From NCBI GenBank assembly GCA_954871525.1, contig OX940862.1:46865732-46929731 (forward strand): 64,000 bases of DNA, read 5' to 3'. The notes beneath the pieces are model-generated. The model did not search any database. It saw only the letters and a list, made by a program, of their open reading frames with translations, and had not been told where the DNA came from. Positions 50,101-62,289 of this stretch are shown piece by piece. This stretch comes from Parietaria judaica. Its lineage: Eukaryota > Streptophyta > Magnoliopsida > Rosales > Urticaceae. The position numbers and the translations under genes were made by a program. How positions within the stretch are numbered: position 1 is the stretch's first letter; each line of letters starts with the position of its first letter.

Positions 50101-50495
50101 GACTCGAACTCTGCGAGCTAGTCTTTCTTGACGATGTAACCCTAACAGACTTCTATGATTCCAAGATGCCGATCAGGTCGCGGGACTAATCTTAATTCGA
50201 GAAAGAAACTACATTAATGTAAGAGACTAATTCCACGTTTTAATTAAATAACTATACGTAACTATGCGTTTTTTTTTGTATTCAGGTGGAGAAGGTGGCT
50301 AGAGAGAGTTTCTTCTTCCTGACGGAGTCGTTCCCGTTCGAGGAGATAAGCTATGGGCAGCTGCGTGACACCATCACGACAGCGAAGCCGATGGTATCGT
50401 CGAGGGCGGTTTCGTATGTCTTCAACCTCACTCCTCCCTCCGGCGATGTGTCAGCGAAACTCCGGCAAGCTCTGAGCAACGTTAGTACTAGCTAG
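44180..50495 (+). CDS. DExH-box RNA helicase with two CCCH zinc fingers
   Basis: Fourteen exons with GT-AG junctions and consistent phases: 44180-44339, 44592-44769, 44972-45145, 45245-45392, 45507-45824, 45993-46139, 46222-46402, 47253-47533, 47723-47845, 47935-48079, 48247-48515, 49016-49198, 49490-50020, 50286-50495; 1015 residues. Helicase motifs in order: GETGCGKSS (split by intron 1), TQPRR, DEVH, SAT, TNIAESSVTIP and QRRGRTGR. A helicase-associated region follows. The first CCCH finger is C-x7-C-x5-C-x3-H (CIYFLKGFC ... CPFSH, exon 12). The second is C-x8-C-x5-C-x3-H, with its first cysteine in exon 12 and the rest in exon 13. The architecture matches the plant CCCH helicase family that includes, to my memory, Arabidopsis At2g47680. 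Such proteins are predicted to bind and unwind RNA; the precise target is unknown. No frameshift or stop was found. Intron 7 holds a solo LTR. Confidence 0.93.
46434..46801 (+). mobile_element. Small solo LTR in intron 7 of the helicase gene
   Basis: The LTR is 46439-46796 (358 bp), starting TGATACAGCCCC and ending GGGCACATAACA. It is flanked by TTATC at 46434-46438 and 46797-46801. It has a ctatttaagagag TATA-like region near 46660. It is about 30 bp inside the donor side of intron 7. Confidence 0.85.
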
Positions 50496-50960
50496 TGATG
50501 TGCGTTTTGCTGTCTTGAATTTATGTTTTATATGCATTTTGAGGTCCATGGTAAGTGAAGGAATGTCGTTTCTTATAATTGATTTTGGTGGAGAGCACTT
50601 TCTTTAGAAAAAGATGCTTCATTTTGATATTCTAATGTATGTTTGGCTAATTCTAGGCCATCAATTTTGGACGAGAAAATATGTAAGTATTTTATTTTGT
50701 ATATAATATTTCACTATTTCAGCTTCTTTTGAGCCAAGCACCTTCATTTTGTTCTTTTATTTGTAAATTTCACAATTTTAAATTCCTAATTCTTATATTT
50801 TGAAACTTTTTACAGTTTTATATACGAGAGGTTTCTTAAAAAAAAATAAAAAAATACGAGAGGTTAGAATTTCTATTTAAATTACTAAAACGCCCAATTA
50901 TACCCGTTATACTTTCTATTTGGGCCAAATATAACTCTTGGTTTTGTATTGTTTTATTTG
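50496..50960. other. 3' flank of the helicase gene
   Basis: The first 150-200 bp probably hold the 3' untranslated region. No other gene is visible. Confidence 0.5.
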
Positions 50961-50961
50961 A

Positions 50962-51321
50962 GAAAATAGCGACACAACTACCCAATTTTTTTAAAATAAT
51001 TAACATTAACTTCTCATTCTTTTTTTCGGGTGACGAAAGTTGCCAAACTCATATTTTGTAGTTTCTGTCATGTTTTTCGCCCCGAACTGTATCAGGTGTC
51101 ACGTTTTTAAATCCATTAAATATACTATTTTTAATTAAAAAAAATTAAATTGCTTTGTCATGATAAAAAATGGTATATTAAATGGGTTTAAATACGTGGC
51201 GCGGTTCTAAATGAAAAATATGATAATACACAAAATAAGAGTTTCACAACTTTCGCCACAAAAAAAAAAAAAACTTACTATCAAATTTTCAAAGACTTTA
51301 TGTACCTATGCCGCCATTTTC
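50962..51321. mobile_element. Foldback MITE, MULE-like
   Basis: Left arm gaaaatagcgacacaactaccca... and right arm ...tgtacctatgccgccattttc are imperfect inverted repeats of about 150 bp, with shared blocks (cgaaagttg and aaactca/ttattttgt). Total length is about 360 bp. No convincing target duplication was found. The terminal sequence resembles the repeats at 31791-32300 and the MITE at 59390-59849. Confidence 0.65.
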
Positions 51322-52456
51322 CATTATTATATAGCATTTTGATATAAATACTCAGAGTTTGGTCAACGTTATCTTAATAGGTCCAAAATCGAAAAATAAC
51401 GACAATAATACCAAAAGTTGTTTAAAAACTATTAATTGACATGGCAATGACACATGGCATGATGTTGACTTCCATATGGCAATACCATGTTACTCGATTA
51501 CCATGATGCAATGCCACATAATCATTTATTAATTTATTTATATTTTCATAAATTTTATTTTTTAATATTAAAAATTAAAATTAATCTAATTAATAAAAAT
51601 AACGCATGCAGATATTATACCTACGACTGAAAGCGGAACCAACAACATGATTTTCCTTCCACCCTAGTCTCAATCTCGGTTTAATTTTTTATTATTATTA
51701 ATTTTTGGAAATTGGGACTAATCATCTTAATCCTTTTTTATTATTATTAATTCGTGAAGGGGAAAAATCAGGACAAGAAAGACTCGTTTCTAAGTTTTAA
51801 TAATTATTAGAAAAAATGAAAATAAAAACTGACTTTTTTTTCTTTTTTTTTTAATAAAATTAATAGATATACATGTTAATGCACGTAAAAAGAAAACCCG
51901 GTCCGCGGTTTGAGCCTAGGGCTAGACTTTGTGGTCGCGTGGGGCGACCAAAGGTGGAGTCCACAAGGTTGGCTAGGTCTTGAAGCTTTAATCCTTATTG
52001 ATCGTTGTTGTTCCACGGTGACCTTCACCAGCCACGTCATCACTCCGAAGGGGGATTGAGAATATTCTTCCCATACCTTAAATATGAGCCAAAATCAGAA
52101 GAGAAGAAGGGTACACTACACAGAAGGCGAACCTAGCTCCTAAGCTAAGGTTCAGACTCGCAAAAGGGTATAAGTACCAAGAGTTCCTGCATGCAAGCCC
52201 TAACGAAGATTTGTACAAGAATATCGCAACCCAGAAACGCTTCAAGAAGTGCGTTACTCCTAGATCTAGCCCTAACAGATCTAGGGTTTCTCAGTAGGCT
52301 CATCGGAGTTATCTAGGGAAAAGGAGGGGAGAGAGAGCTTACCAGGTCATCGGAGTTATCAGTGGGCTCAGGCGAAGGCTGAGGGGCTGAGGGCAAGGCG
52401 AGAGAAGCTCAGTACTCCGCGAGGGCGATCTCCATCATCCACTGCTCCATCCCGTT
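51322..52456. other. MULE-like terminal fragment and unassigned sequence
   Basis: At about 51400-51560 lies a segment (tgatgttgacttccatatggcaataccatg) that is a diverged inverted match to 58730-58920 (catggtattcccacgtggaagtcaacatcatg). The rest is AT-rich to about 51890, then moderately GC-rich without a recognisable gene. Confidence 0.4.
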
Positions 52457-52594
52457 CTATGGCTTGGTGCGATAGTCGTGCTCTTCCTTTGCGCGTCTCA
52501 TCCTGGAAGCACACTTGTGAAGAAGCGCCGTCTTGGTAGCGTCGCGGGTCCGGCGAGCCACCGGAGCGTCATCGGAAGGCGGCGGAGAATTCAT
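52457..52594 (-). other. Small unassigned minus-strand ORF after an LTR-like leader
   Basis: A 45-codon frame starts MNSPPPSDDAPVARRT. It is preceded on the minus strand by a segment beginning TGTTGGGTTATAGCCC (from 52865), with a CT-rich leader, like an LTR start. It could be the beginning of a retroelement gag or a captured gene fragment. I do not recognise it. Confidence 0.25.
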
Positions 52595-52865
52595 TGTCTG
52601 CAAAACCTAGCTCGGGTTAGAGAGAGAGAGAGTGCGAGGAAGAGAGAGAAAGAGGAAGCGAGAAATGTGTTGTAAAAGGAAACCCTAAATCGCAATAAAG
52701 CTCGTGTTTCAAACATTTCTGTCGTTTGTGATCAGAACGACGTGTCGTGTGTTACCTCATGATCATTGTCGTTTGCAAGTAAATCGTCGTTTGGCTCAAT
52801 CTGGTCATTTGGGCCATTTTTCTTTGGGCCCAAGGTGAGTCTTGGCTGGGCTATAACCCAACAAT

Positions 52866-54130
52866 CGTCTTGGCAAGAGCGAAGTGGTCGTCTCCGGTAA
52901 GCCTCTGAGCTCTAAGGGTGAAGTCGGCGAGCTTCGACAGCAATGTTCTTGATGGCGTGGTGCTCCGGGTCGGCAAGATCCTCCTGAACTTGGCGACGTC
53001 TCGGTGTCGAGGTATCGGATTGTTCTTGGCGACGTCTCTTCGTGACGTCTAGATGTCGAGCGATCCTTTAAAAAAAAACATGAAATACACGTCCAAAGTC
53101 ATAGCCACTACAGGGATCACTTCATCACATAGTTTAAAATTGAATGATACGTACCAAGGCTTGCCCGTGCAAGTTGGAAGCTAATTAGGGAGACAGGGTC
53201 TTTGTTGCACTAAGAGATGGATTTTCTGGTTAGCTCGGAGAGTGTCTTCCCGGCGAGCATAACCACAGCTTTCGGATAAGAGGGAATACGTCATCGAGCG
53301 AGCAGAGACACGACTTCCGGATAAGTTGTGCTCGCTATCTTGGCAAGTAGGAGATGCGGCGTCCTTTCGAGCAGGGGACCGGCCTCGGTGCAAGCAAGAA
53401 AATTACCCAAAGGGGAAGAGAGAGAGATCTCGGATATCTAGAAAAAGAAGCTTTGATCTAGAGAGAATAGAATGTCCAAAATGAATGATATGATTTTCTA
53501 TTTATGAAAAAAAAAAGGTGAACCCATTCTCTTTGATTTGAGGGCATTTAATGCCCAAAATTCGTAGCCATCTTGTCTGGGGCTAGCTTTCCTGACGTGG
53601 TGCATGTTGGGCGAGATTGCTTGTCCTTCGTCTTGGTTTCCTTCAGAGCTTGTGCGAACTTGCATCTTGATGCCTTAGACGCATCTGGAGCGTCATTCGT
53701 GCCTTGAAGAGCTTGGATTATCTTGTAGCTTTATGTTTTGAGAAGTTCCGTCTCGACGAGCCCATTGGCAACGAATTGTACGTCACCTCAAGGAGCTTGC
53801 CTACCTTGGATGTTACCGCTTGACTAGGTGAAGGGACATCATCAAGGTGTCTTGACGTCATGTCTTCTTAGGTTGCCGGACACCTCGTAAATTCTCCGTA
53901 ACCTCACCAAGAGTCGTCAATGACCGTCGTTACTTCACTGGGAGCCTTCTAATATTGTCGTTACCTTCTCGGGTAGCCGGGAACCTTTTTTGGTCGTCGC
54001 CATTGTCTCGTCGGATCATCAGGCCTAGACCGGGCTCTTGGAGGTGGATTTCGGTCTTCCGACTTTTTCTTTTCGGCCTCATCTTCTGGGCTTTGACTTT
54101 TGTTAGCAGGTTTTGAATTTTGTCTAACGG
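52866..54130. mobile_element. GC-rich Tat-like non-coding debris
   Basis: Repeated words such as cttggcgacgtct, cggcgagc and tcgtcttggcaag resemble the GC-rich sequence at 25.3 and 42.3 kb. A minus-strand TATA-like tttctatttatg box lies near 53498-53509 next to a GA-rich leader, suggesting an LTR. The borders are not resolved and no coding domain is seen. Confidence 0.35.
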
Positions 54131-54453
54131 GCTCAAAATTTATATCGTCCGAAAAATACGCGTAACAATACTAAAAATAATTGGGGACCAGGATAAAATT
54201 TGGATTTTTTTTCCGATTCCCAATATTCTAAGTAAGAACCTGAAACAAAGACTAAGGCTAATTTGGTGTGGAGCTTTTTTAGCCCGTAAGGGAACAAACA
54301 TTCCTGTTATTATTACTTATTTTTTAATTCGAAACGACAAAGTCTTGCTTCTAATCAATATTCAGAACCCGGACAACTTTATTTTTTTTTACCATGTTAC
54401 ACCACAAAGGCACAAACATAAACAAATAAAAGTATACACACCATTAACAATCA

Positions 54454-57400
54454 AACATTTTAGGGTAAACTATGGCTAATGTACCCAATGTTTGATCTTC
54501 TTCGGATTATGTACCCAATGTTTATTTTTTGTGGCTAATGTAGCTAATGTTTGATCTGCTAGATATTTCCATGTTTTCCGTTAGTTGACCGTTAGAGAGT
54601 TATCCTCCTCTATATGCACACTTTTTGTATTTTTGACATAACTCATTCCTTTTTTGCCCAAATTTTATGCATGACCTATGGTTGGAAAGATAAGAGATAG
54701 ATATACAACTTTGATTTTTTAAGTTTTGTAAAATAAGTTTTAGAAAATAAGAAATTTCAAATACAACGTAAAATTGGACGTAAGTTTAATGCAAAATATT
54801 TGTTTCGAGAAACTTTTACTATACTTAATGACTTTTTTATGATGAAACGTAAAAATAAAAAGTTCTAGATAAAATTTTTATCTTTTCAACGGGTGTTTAT
54901 TAATAAATTTTGGATAAAAAATGAGTAAGTATTGCCAAAAATATGAAATATTATAACACATCACATATTTCATTTGTTTTTGCATAACTCACTCGTTTTT
55001 AATCCAAAATTTATAAATAAACAACCTTTATAACGATAAAATATTTATCTAAAAAATTGTAGTTTTACATTTTACCATAAAAAGTCATTAAATATATTAA
55101 AATTTTCTCGAAACAAATAATTTGTATTAAACTAACGTCTAATTTTACGTTGTATTTGAAATTTTGTATTTTTTAAAAAACTTTTTACCAAAACTTAAAA
55201 TAAAAAGTTGTAGATCTATCTCTTATCTTTCCAACCATAGGTCGTGCATGAAATTTGGACAAAAAATGAGTGAGTTATATCATAAGTACGAAAAGTGTAC
55301 ATGTAAAAGAGGATAACTCTCTAACGGTCAACTGACGGAAAACACGAAAATATCTAACACATCAAACATTGGGTACATTAGCTGTTGGGAAACACGTCTC
55401 AGATTCCGTATAAATTATCACGAGTTATACCTCCGAACCGTCTGGGTAACATTTAAAAATTATTTTAAAGCGGAAAAACTTGTTATCCGTACAACGGTCC
55501 GAATATCGGATAATGACCATATCCCAAGATGTGATAAATATTATGTAATTTAATATTCATAAATCATTATTAATAAACTAGTCATAATAGGAAATAAATA
55601 GAAAGACTTGTTATCTGTACAACGGTCCGAATATCGGATAATGACCATATCCAAAGATGTGATAAATATTATGTAATTTAATATTCATAAATCATTATTA
55701 ATAAACTAGTCATAATAGAAAATAAATAGAAAGAAGTAAATGTTTGAATTTATTAACCCAATGCATAAGGCCGTACCTCGTATGACGATTTTCGGCTGGG
55801 CGTTCTGAATCGGGCAGGGCTTCGCCGGTGCTGAGGGAAACTCCCGTGATCTTTCGGGATATTCTTCTGAAATCCTCGTACCGAAGCGTGGGCTTCGCCG
55901 GCAGGACTCCTTCACAAAATCTTAACTGATGGTTCTTTTTAAGCTTCCGGATAAATAGTCTCCTAAGCCGAACCAGAAGAAAGAGATCAGAGAGAAAATT
56001 CGCAGACCCTGAGGAAGAGGGAGCATTCGAATTTTTCTCTGAGGAAAGGTGTGAAAAATGTGTAGAATGAGCCTCCTATTTACAGGCTCAAACCGTAACC
56101 GAATTGGAAAATTTCCCTCCCTAATTTCGAATTCTATTAATTAAATATAATTAATTATCTTAATCCAATGGTCCAGATTTAATCTCATCTAAATCCAATG
56201 GATATAATTAATTAGGGATTTAATTAAATAAGAAAGATTTGGATGAATCAAAAATCCAATCTTATATTCTTATCAGTATAAAATTCGAATTATCATATAT
56301 ATATATAATAAAATTCAAATTATCATTATCTAGATCCAACGGGTGAGATAAATCTTTAAACCGATCTAATGGATCAAATTAGTTTAGGATAAAAATCAAA
56401 TATAAAAGATTTATTAAAAAAAAACACTTTCGAATTTATCCTTAAACTATAATTCGAATATATATATATACAGATATATATAATTAATTAATTTTCAATC
56501 CGACGGTAAAGATTAAATCTTAGACCGATCTAACGGATACAATTAATTAACTAAATTCGAAAAATGAAACTTAGTCTCCAAGTTATTAATTTTGAATTTA
56601 TCAATATCCTAATCCAGCGGTTGATATTAAATCATAACCGATTCAATGGATAATATTGATTTTAGGGATTTGCTAAAAAAACCAAAACATTTGGTACTTA
56701 TGACGCGAATATAAAAATACCAAATCATACCATTCGAATTTAGCTAGGGTTTCATATATCAAACCCTAATTCGAATTTACACATATGAATATATAGAAAT
56801 ATATATTTTTATTTATTAATATAAATCTATTAATTATTAATTAATTATTAATAAGATAATAATAATTAAATCCAAATAATTAAATTATATTAATATTTCC
56901 TGATCTCAATATCACACATTAAAATGTCATGGTGCCACACCATCATTTAAATTCGTGACATGTGATTTAATTTCAAAGTTTATCGAACCGATCATAAACT
57001 TAGAAAATCCATAAATCACTAACCGTAAGTCGAAATGACTTGGTTAAAAAAGCAAAGTTGCTTAGAATTTAATTTCCAACAACATGGTGCTGATAGAAAA
57101 TCTAAATTCTAACTTTATTTTATCAGTTAATTTCGTGTACCAAAATATGGTACTTCTACCACAGACTTTTCAGTTTTATAAGTCAAGCCAAATGATTAAA
57201 CATTATCCAGAATGTATTTTAATCACGTACGTATCATCCGTTACGGAGCTATCCTGGGGACCATGGACCCGTATCACTTAAGCTCCAACGAACTGCTAGT
57301 TGTTCGTCAAACCTCGAAGTGATTCCACTATAGACCCGAGGCTACACTCTTTAGTGATACGGTATACATTATTCCCTTTATATCAGCAGGGTGTCCATTG

Positions 57401-58328
57401 ATACAATCAAATTCGGGTTATTGATATTTCACTTGATGATCCACACACGAGCAGGCGGTTTCTACCGTTATGCCCCTCATTGCATTTTCATCGTTGACTC
57501 AGTCAGTAATATTATGAGTAACCCACTTATGGTTTTCGATTCATAAGTTGCGCACGGGTACCTCTCACTTCTCACCACCGACAATCAAGGGAATCATCAT
57601 CACTCTGAAGAGAGCTGTGTGATGCCCATGTCTATGACCAAGCTACCCTTACTGCTGACTATCATGTTCCCAAAATAATAGTGTTGGGAAAAGCGGTAAT
57701 ATTTCTTATCCTTTAACGGTTAAATCAAAGAACAATCAAGCCAGCAGCTTGGACTCAAGATCACTCAGGACTTAGATCGAATATCCATTTGATCATCTAC
57801 TAGTGACTCAACTCCAAGTTATAGTGACAGTCTTATATGATAACTTCCGGAGTTTAAGTCAGGTCCAGTCCAGTATGAAGACACTTCATACTTAATGCAC
57901 TTCTAGTGAGTGTGACACACACAAAATCCAGAATAGGATTATCGCTTAGTCACATTAATGACCTTATACGATTAATGGGCCCCCACCCAGTTGATCAGGT
58001 CACAGACATTTTAAGTTCATTTATTATGATTATTAATTCTTCCTCACATTGACTCTGTTGTGATAATAATAACATAATTGCATCCTTCATGAACTAAGGA
58101 ATCAAACATTGTATTTTACTCTACCAGAAACTATAATAAGATTATCATAATAAGCATCATCTTTATTCAATGACTTGTCATAATCTTTTACAAATGGATA
58201 AAATATCTTGCTTAAGGACACATATGTCCAACATTAGCCACCAAAAATAAACATTGGGTATATAATTCGCAAAAGATCAAACATTAAGTACATTAGCCGC
58301 AGTTTACCCAACATTTAATATGTATAGC
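54454..58328. mobile_element. Foldback MULE-like MITE (about 1.0 kb) split by a solo LTR
   Basis: The termini are GGGTAAACTATGGCTAATG at 54463 and, inverted, GGGTAAACTGCGGCTAATG ending at 58319. The two arms of about 450-490 bp form a long imperfect palindrome centred near 54950. The flanks are aacatttta (54454-54462) and aacatttaa (58320-58328), a 9-bp duplication with one mismatch, as expected for MULEs. Without the solo LTR and its duplicated target the element is about 1000 bp and encodes no protein. Confidence 0.85.
55378..58238 (-). mobile_element. Solo copia LTR, minus orientation, in the foldback MITE
   Basis: The LTR is 55383-58233 (2851 bp), flanked by TTAGC at 55378-55382 and 58234-58238. 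On the minus strand it begins TGTTGGACATATGTGTCC and ends TTTCCCAACA. It is the same LTR group as 37001-42212. Near its plus-strand left end an internal segment of about 133 bp (cttgttatccgtacaacggtccg...) is tandemly duplicated at about 55478-55740. Confidence 0.92.
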
Positions 58329-59380
58329 AATAAATTATAATTTAAATTAAGCGCACAGTTAGTAGGTAGTGAAATGTAATAGTACAAACTACAACGCATT
58401 TGGGGTTTTTACTCAGAATATTGAGAGTCAGGATCAAAACATGGTAAAAAAAAAAACCCGAATTTTTCTCGGTCGCAAATTATTTATTGTGTGTATATAT
58501 ATTAATTTTTATTTTAAAAAGAAGTTGATTTTTTTTTCTAACGTTAATTTAAAACTTAGAGCCGAATATTTATCTGTTGTTCAATCCTGGTTCGCAAATA
58601 TAAAAAACCGATATTGAGTCTCGAGTAGAGTCAAAATCCTACTCCCGGTCCCGGTTTCACAGGTAGTGTAATATTTGCATGTGTCATTTTATTTAATAAA
58701 CTTAAATTTATATTATTTTATTTTTACATTTAATTTTTTTTATGGACAACACTAAATAAATAATGACGTGGCATCACCACATGGAAATCGGGTGACATGG
58801 TATTCCCACGTGGAAGTCAACATCATGCATGTGGCATTGACTAACGGATGTTAAGTCATTTGGATGGAAAATTTCAGTCAACACTTTTTAAGCAAGTTTG
58901 GGTATTTTTGCCGCTAATTTTTTTTTACTATAGACCTGTGTTTAGGTTCCGAAAACAGTCGAGGGACCTCTTCGACCCTATCGAGTTAGGATCTATCCTT
59001 TCAGGTCGCAAGGTGCCGGGTCAGACAACTAATATTTTCTTCATCAAGAGCGAGTGGGCATTGTTGCGTATCGTGACGGGAGGTGAGCGTCTTCTGAAGG
59101 AGAATAGAAAGCCCTAATGTCAATTATTAAAGTAAGGATGTGATTATGGGTGCGCAAAGAAAAAAAAACTCAGAAATACGAGTTTTCAACCGCATCCGGA
59201 CCGAAAACGCATTAAAAAAAATTGCAGCTATATTAAATTAGGTTAAACCGTAACCGGTTTTCCAAAACCACATCCAGATTAAAATTGGTTCCGGGTTAGG
59301 ATTTCAATATAAAGGGGGGGGGGGGGGCACGAGGGGTTGTGTGATGCTCTGCATACAAAAGAAAGGGGTATCACCAATTA
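58329..59380. other. AT-rich sequence with a MULE-like terminal fragment
   Basis: The stretch 58720-58925 is an inverted, diverged match of 51400-51560 and ends in ...gggtatttttgccgct, a MULE-like terminus. A G run lies near 59313-59326. No gene is supported. Confidence 0.45.
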
Positions 59381-59858
59381 ATTAATTAAGGGATAATAGC
59401 GGCATAAGTCCTCAACCTTAGGTCAACTGGGGCGACATAACCCCAACCCTATTTAATAGCGGTATAAATACCAGAAGTTGAATTTCTGTAAATATTTAAC
59501 TAGCTTCCGTTAGTTTGGCAGATTCGTGTCCATGTGGCTGCCACATAAGCGACAAGTCACCCAACATTCCTCTCTCCGCCATGTCAGCACAGGGGAGGGC
59601 AAGGTTCGAATCCTACCCACGCCAAATATTTTGCAAATGTTTGATGACGCGCTGACATGGCGGAGAGAGGAATGTTGGGTGACTTGTCGATTATGTGGCA
59701 GCCACGTGGACACGAATCTGGAAAATTAACGGAAGCTAGTTAAATATGGACGGAAATTCAACTTCTGGTATTTATACCGCTATTAAATGGGATTGGGGTT
59801 ATGCCGCCCCAGTTGACCTAAAATTGAGAACTTATGCCGCTATTATCCCATTAATTAA
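59381..59858. mobile_element. MULE-type MITE with perfect 9-bp duplication and a tRNA-like B box
   Basis: The MITE is 59390-59849 (460 bp), flanked by ATTAATTAA at 59381-59389 and 59850-59858. Its arms of about 200 bp are near-perfect inverted repeats (gggataatagcggcataagt ... acttatgccgctattatccc). The loop between the arms contains ggttcgaatcc, which matches the RNA polymerase III B box consensus. Confidence 0.92.
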
Positions 59859-60013
59859 TAGTAGTAAAGTCTTATCGACGCGTATGAAAGTGGCACGTGC
59901 GTAGATGTCTGTCATGTAGGGTCCACTTCAAGGCCACACGGAACGGGAGTCTCTCCTCCAGTCTTCCTCTTCGATCGATCACACAAGACTCGGTTCAATC
60001 AAACTTCACCACC

Positions 60014-61133
60014 ATGTCGCCCAAATCTCTTGATTCGCGCCACTCCATAGATTCCTGCACCTTCCAGCTCCACACGTGGAGACCCTTCCATCGCCACCAC
60101 CAACAGCTCGTACAGTCCCAATCGCAATCCAAAACCCTAGACGCCTCCTCCTCGCCGAGCTCGTACCAGTACTCCAATGGCGCCGGAGTTGCCGTCACCA
60201 AGCGGCCGTGCCTGGCGGACCGTTCGTTCCCGATCGAGACCGCCATGGACGTGTCGCGGCTAAGCCTGGTCGACGAGAATAACAACAGCAGTGATCGGAG
60301 GCCGTACGGCTGCGGAAGCCTCCGATTGCTGGCGGGGAAGCGGAGGCGACGCGGATCGCGGTCGGTATCCGGTCGGAGCAGCGATCGGAGCGGCACACGG
60401 CGGGGCTGCTCCGTCGGTGCTTCGGCGGCGCATGGGACGTGCTCGGACTTCCCGGTCGCGCTGGCGACGGACTCGAGCGGTGAGCTCTTCTTCACCAACA
60501 GTGGCTCCGGCAACGATCCTAACTGGTCGTCGGAGGTGAGCGAGGCTAGGAGTTTGAAAAATTCGGGGAGGGAGAGGGAGCGTGGGGAGAAGGAGAGTTT
60601 TACCGGTCAGCCCGGGGGTTTTGATCACCCGGGGATTGATTCCGGGTACGGAAGCGAGCCCGGTTACCGCGGCGATGCGGAGTTCGGGTATGGTGAGGAG
60701 GAGGAGGAGGATCCAAAGTTGTTGTTTTGGGGCGGTCTGCTTGAAGGTATGATTTGCCTCTAAAATGTGTGCCAAACTTTGATTTTAAACCCGGACCCGG
60801 ATCAGTCTGTGTCCGGGTTCTTATATTTTTTAAAAAAAAAATTAGTTTATAAGTGTTTATTCGCGTGATTAGTTCTTGAATTCGATTTATTTTTTCAAAT
60901 CTAAAATTTTAGTACTTAAGTCTGATTTTTTAAGAAAATGGCGAATTCTGGCTGTAAAGGACTTGGCGGAGGAGCCTAGAGCTTCTTCTCTTCATTCAAC
61001 TTACCGGGCTTACCAGTCGTGTTTTGTTTGATCAGATACCGATTCCCCGATGGAGACGTCGTCATTCTCCGATCAAAAGGCCCATTACAGGTACCGGAGA
61101 AAGAAACACGAGTGTCGAGATTCGGCGGGGTAA
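60014..61133 (+). CDS. Conserved plant protein of unknown function, two exons
   Basis: The inferred exons are 60014-60746 and 61036-61133. The donor is CTTGAAG|GTATGA and the acceptor GATCAG|AT, phase 1, giving 276 residues. The ATG at 60014 is chosen because the frame upstream of it has no other ATG and the MSPKSLDSRHSIDSCTFQLH start looks conserved. Visible features are a serine-rich N-terminus, an arginine-rich block (GKRRRRGSRSVSGRSSDRSG, about residues 115-134), a SGYGSEPGYRGDAEFGYG stretch, an acidic run and a basic C-terminus (HYRYRRKKHEC). I recall similar uncharacterised plant proteins with these blocks but no name or function. Reading through the donor would instead give a stop at 60761-60763. 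The arginine-rich blocks could be nuclear localisation signals. Confidence 0.8.
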
Positions 61134-62270
61134 AAGATGCTCTACACTCGCTGTTGATATTATACACTTAAGTTTGCGATTCACAAGGAAGCAAGTGTGA
61201 TATGTTTTTGGTAAGTTGATACGATTGCCATCCTTGAGTGATGAGGACCATGTCAATCAACATGTATCTTATTAGAAACGATTCGTGTCCATGTCGTTTT
61301 TTCAAATTTTAATCATTTTTAATACACTGTCGTTATGTAATCTTTGTGATTTTTTTCGTGTTTAATAATTCGTTGTTTTTCAATTTTTAATTCATGTTTG
61401 TCGAAGAGCCTGTTAAATTTTTAGGGGGAGTAAAACTTATTTATTTAATTTAAAGTATTAATTTTTGTTTGAATCATAATTAAAATGTGATTTTATTTAT
61501 TCTTATTAATTAAATTATACAATTAATATTACAAGTTAGCAGTCCATTTAGCAGTTTAACGACGCCACATCAGCAGAATTTAACAACCCTAACGGAAGGA
61601 CCAACGGATTTAACATTTAACAAAGATTGTGTATTTTTTCCCACACTTTGAAAGGTTGAGGACCTAAAACCCCTCTTTACTAAAGGTTATGCATTATTGT
61701 CTCAATTAACCCTAAATGTTTTGACTAAGTATTGCCGTATTATTTATTTTTTATTCTCTTTTCTCAAATATACACAATGTCTAGTGAGTGTAGCCGAATA
61801 TTTCTAATGTTTATTTTTATCAACATAAATTCAAATAATTTATATCAGTGTAACTAGTGTATTATGTTTATTTTTATTCGGCTAAATTATCAAATGTTCG
61901 TTGCGGCACAAGTACTAAATTAACCATGCCATCTAATCAATCATTAAAATTAAACAAATTTATGCATTGTTAATATCAAATTAAACAATAAGGAAACACG
62001 AATCAATCATTAAAATTAAACAAATTTATGCATTGTTAATTTTAATCATTATCAAACTAAACAATAAGGAAAATTCTGTCCAAAGCACTATCAAATTTAT
62101 TAAATTTATTGGTTCAATTAGATTATGAAATATGTTGCAGGATACAAATTTAATAATTTTTTTTTATAAATAAAAATAATCATGTAATATTATACTATGA
62201 TGAAGGAAAGTTTTTGTATTTTATTTACTTATCTTTCAAGTATATGAGTATTTTGATGTTAAAAGGAGAT
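61134..62270. other. AT-rich 3' flank with a short tandem duplication
   Basis: A segment of about 63 bp (aatcaatcattaaaattaaacaaatttatgcattgttaat) is duplicated at about 61935-62060. Around 61540-61730 there is MITE-like sequence (cgacgccacatcagcag ... gcattattgtctcaatt). No gene is seen. Confidence 0.5.
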
Positions 62271-62289
62271 GGTGGAGTAGTTGTCAAGC

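Noticed and set aside
59897..60013. Upstream extension of the two-exon gene
   Set aside because: The extension begins at GTG and has no conserved sequence; the first ATG in frame is at 60014.
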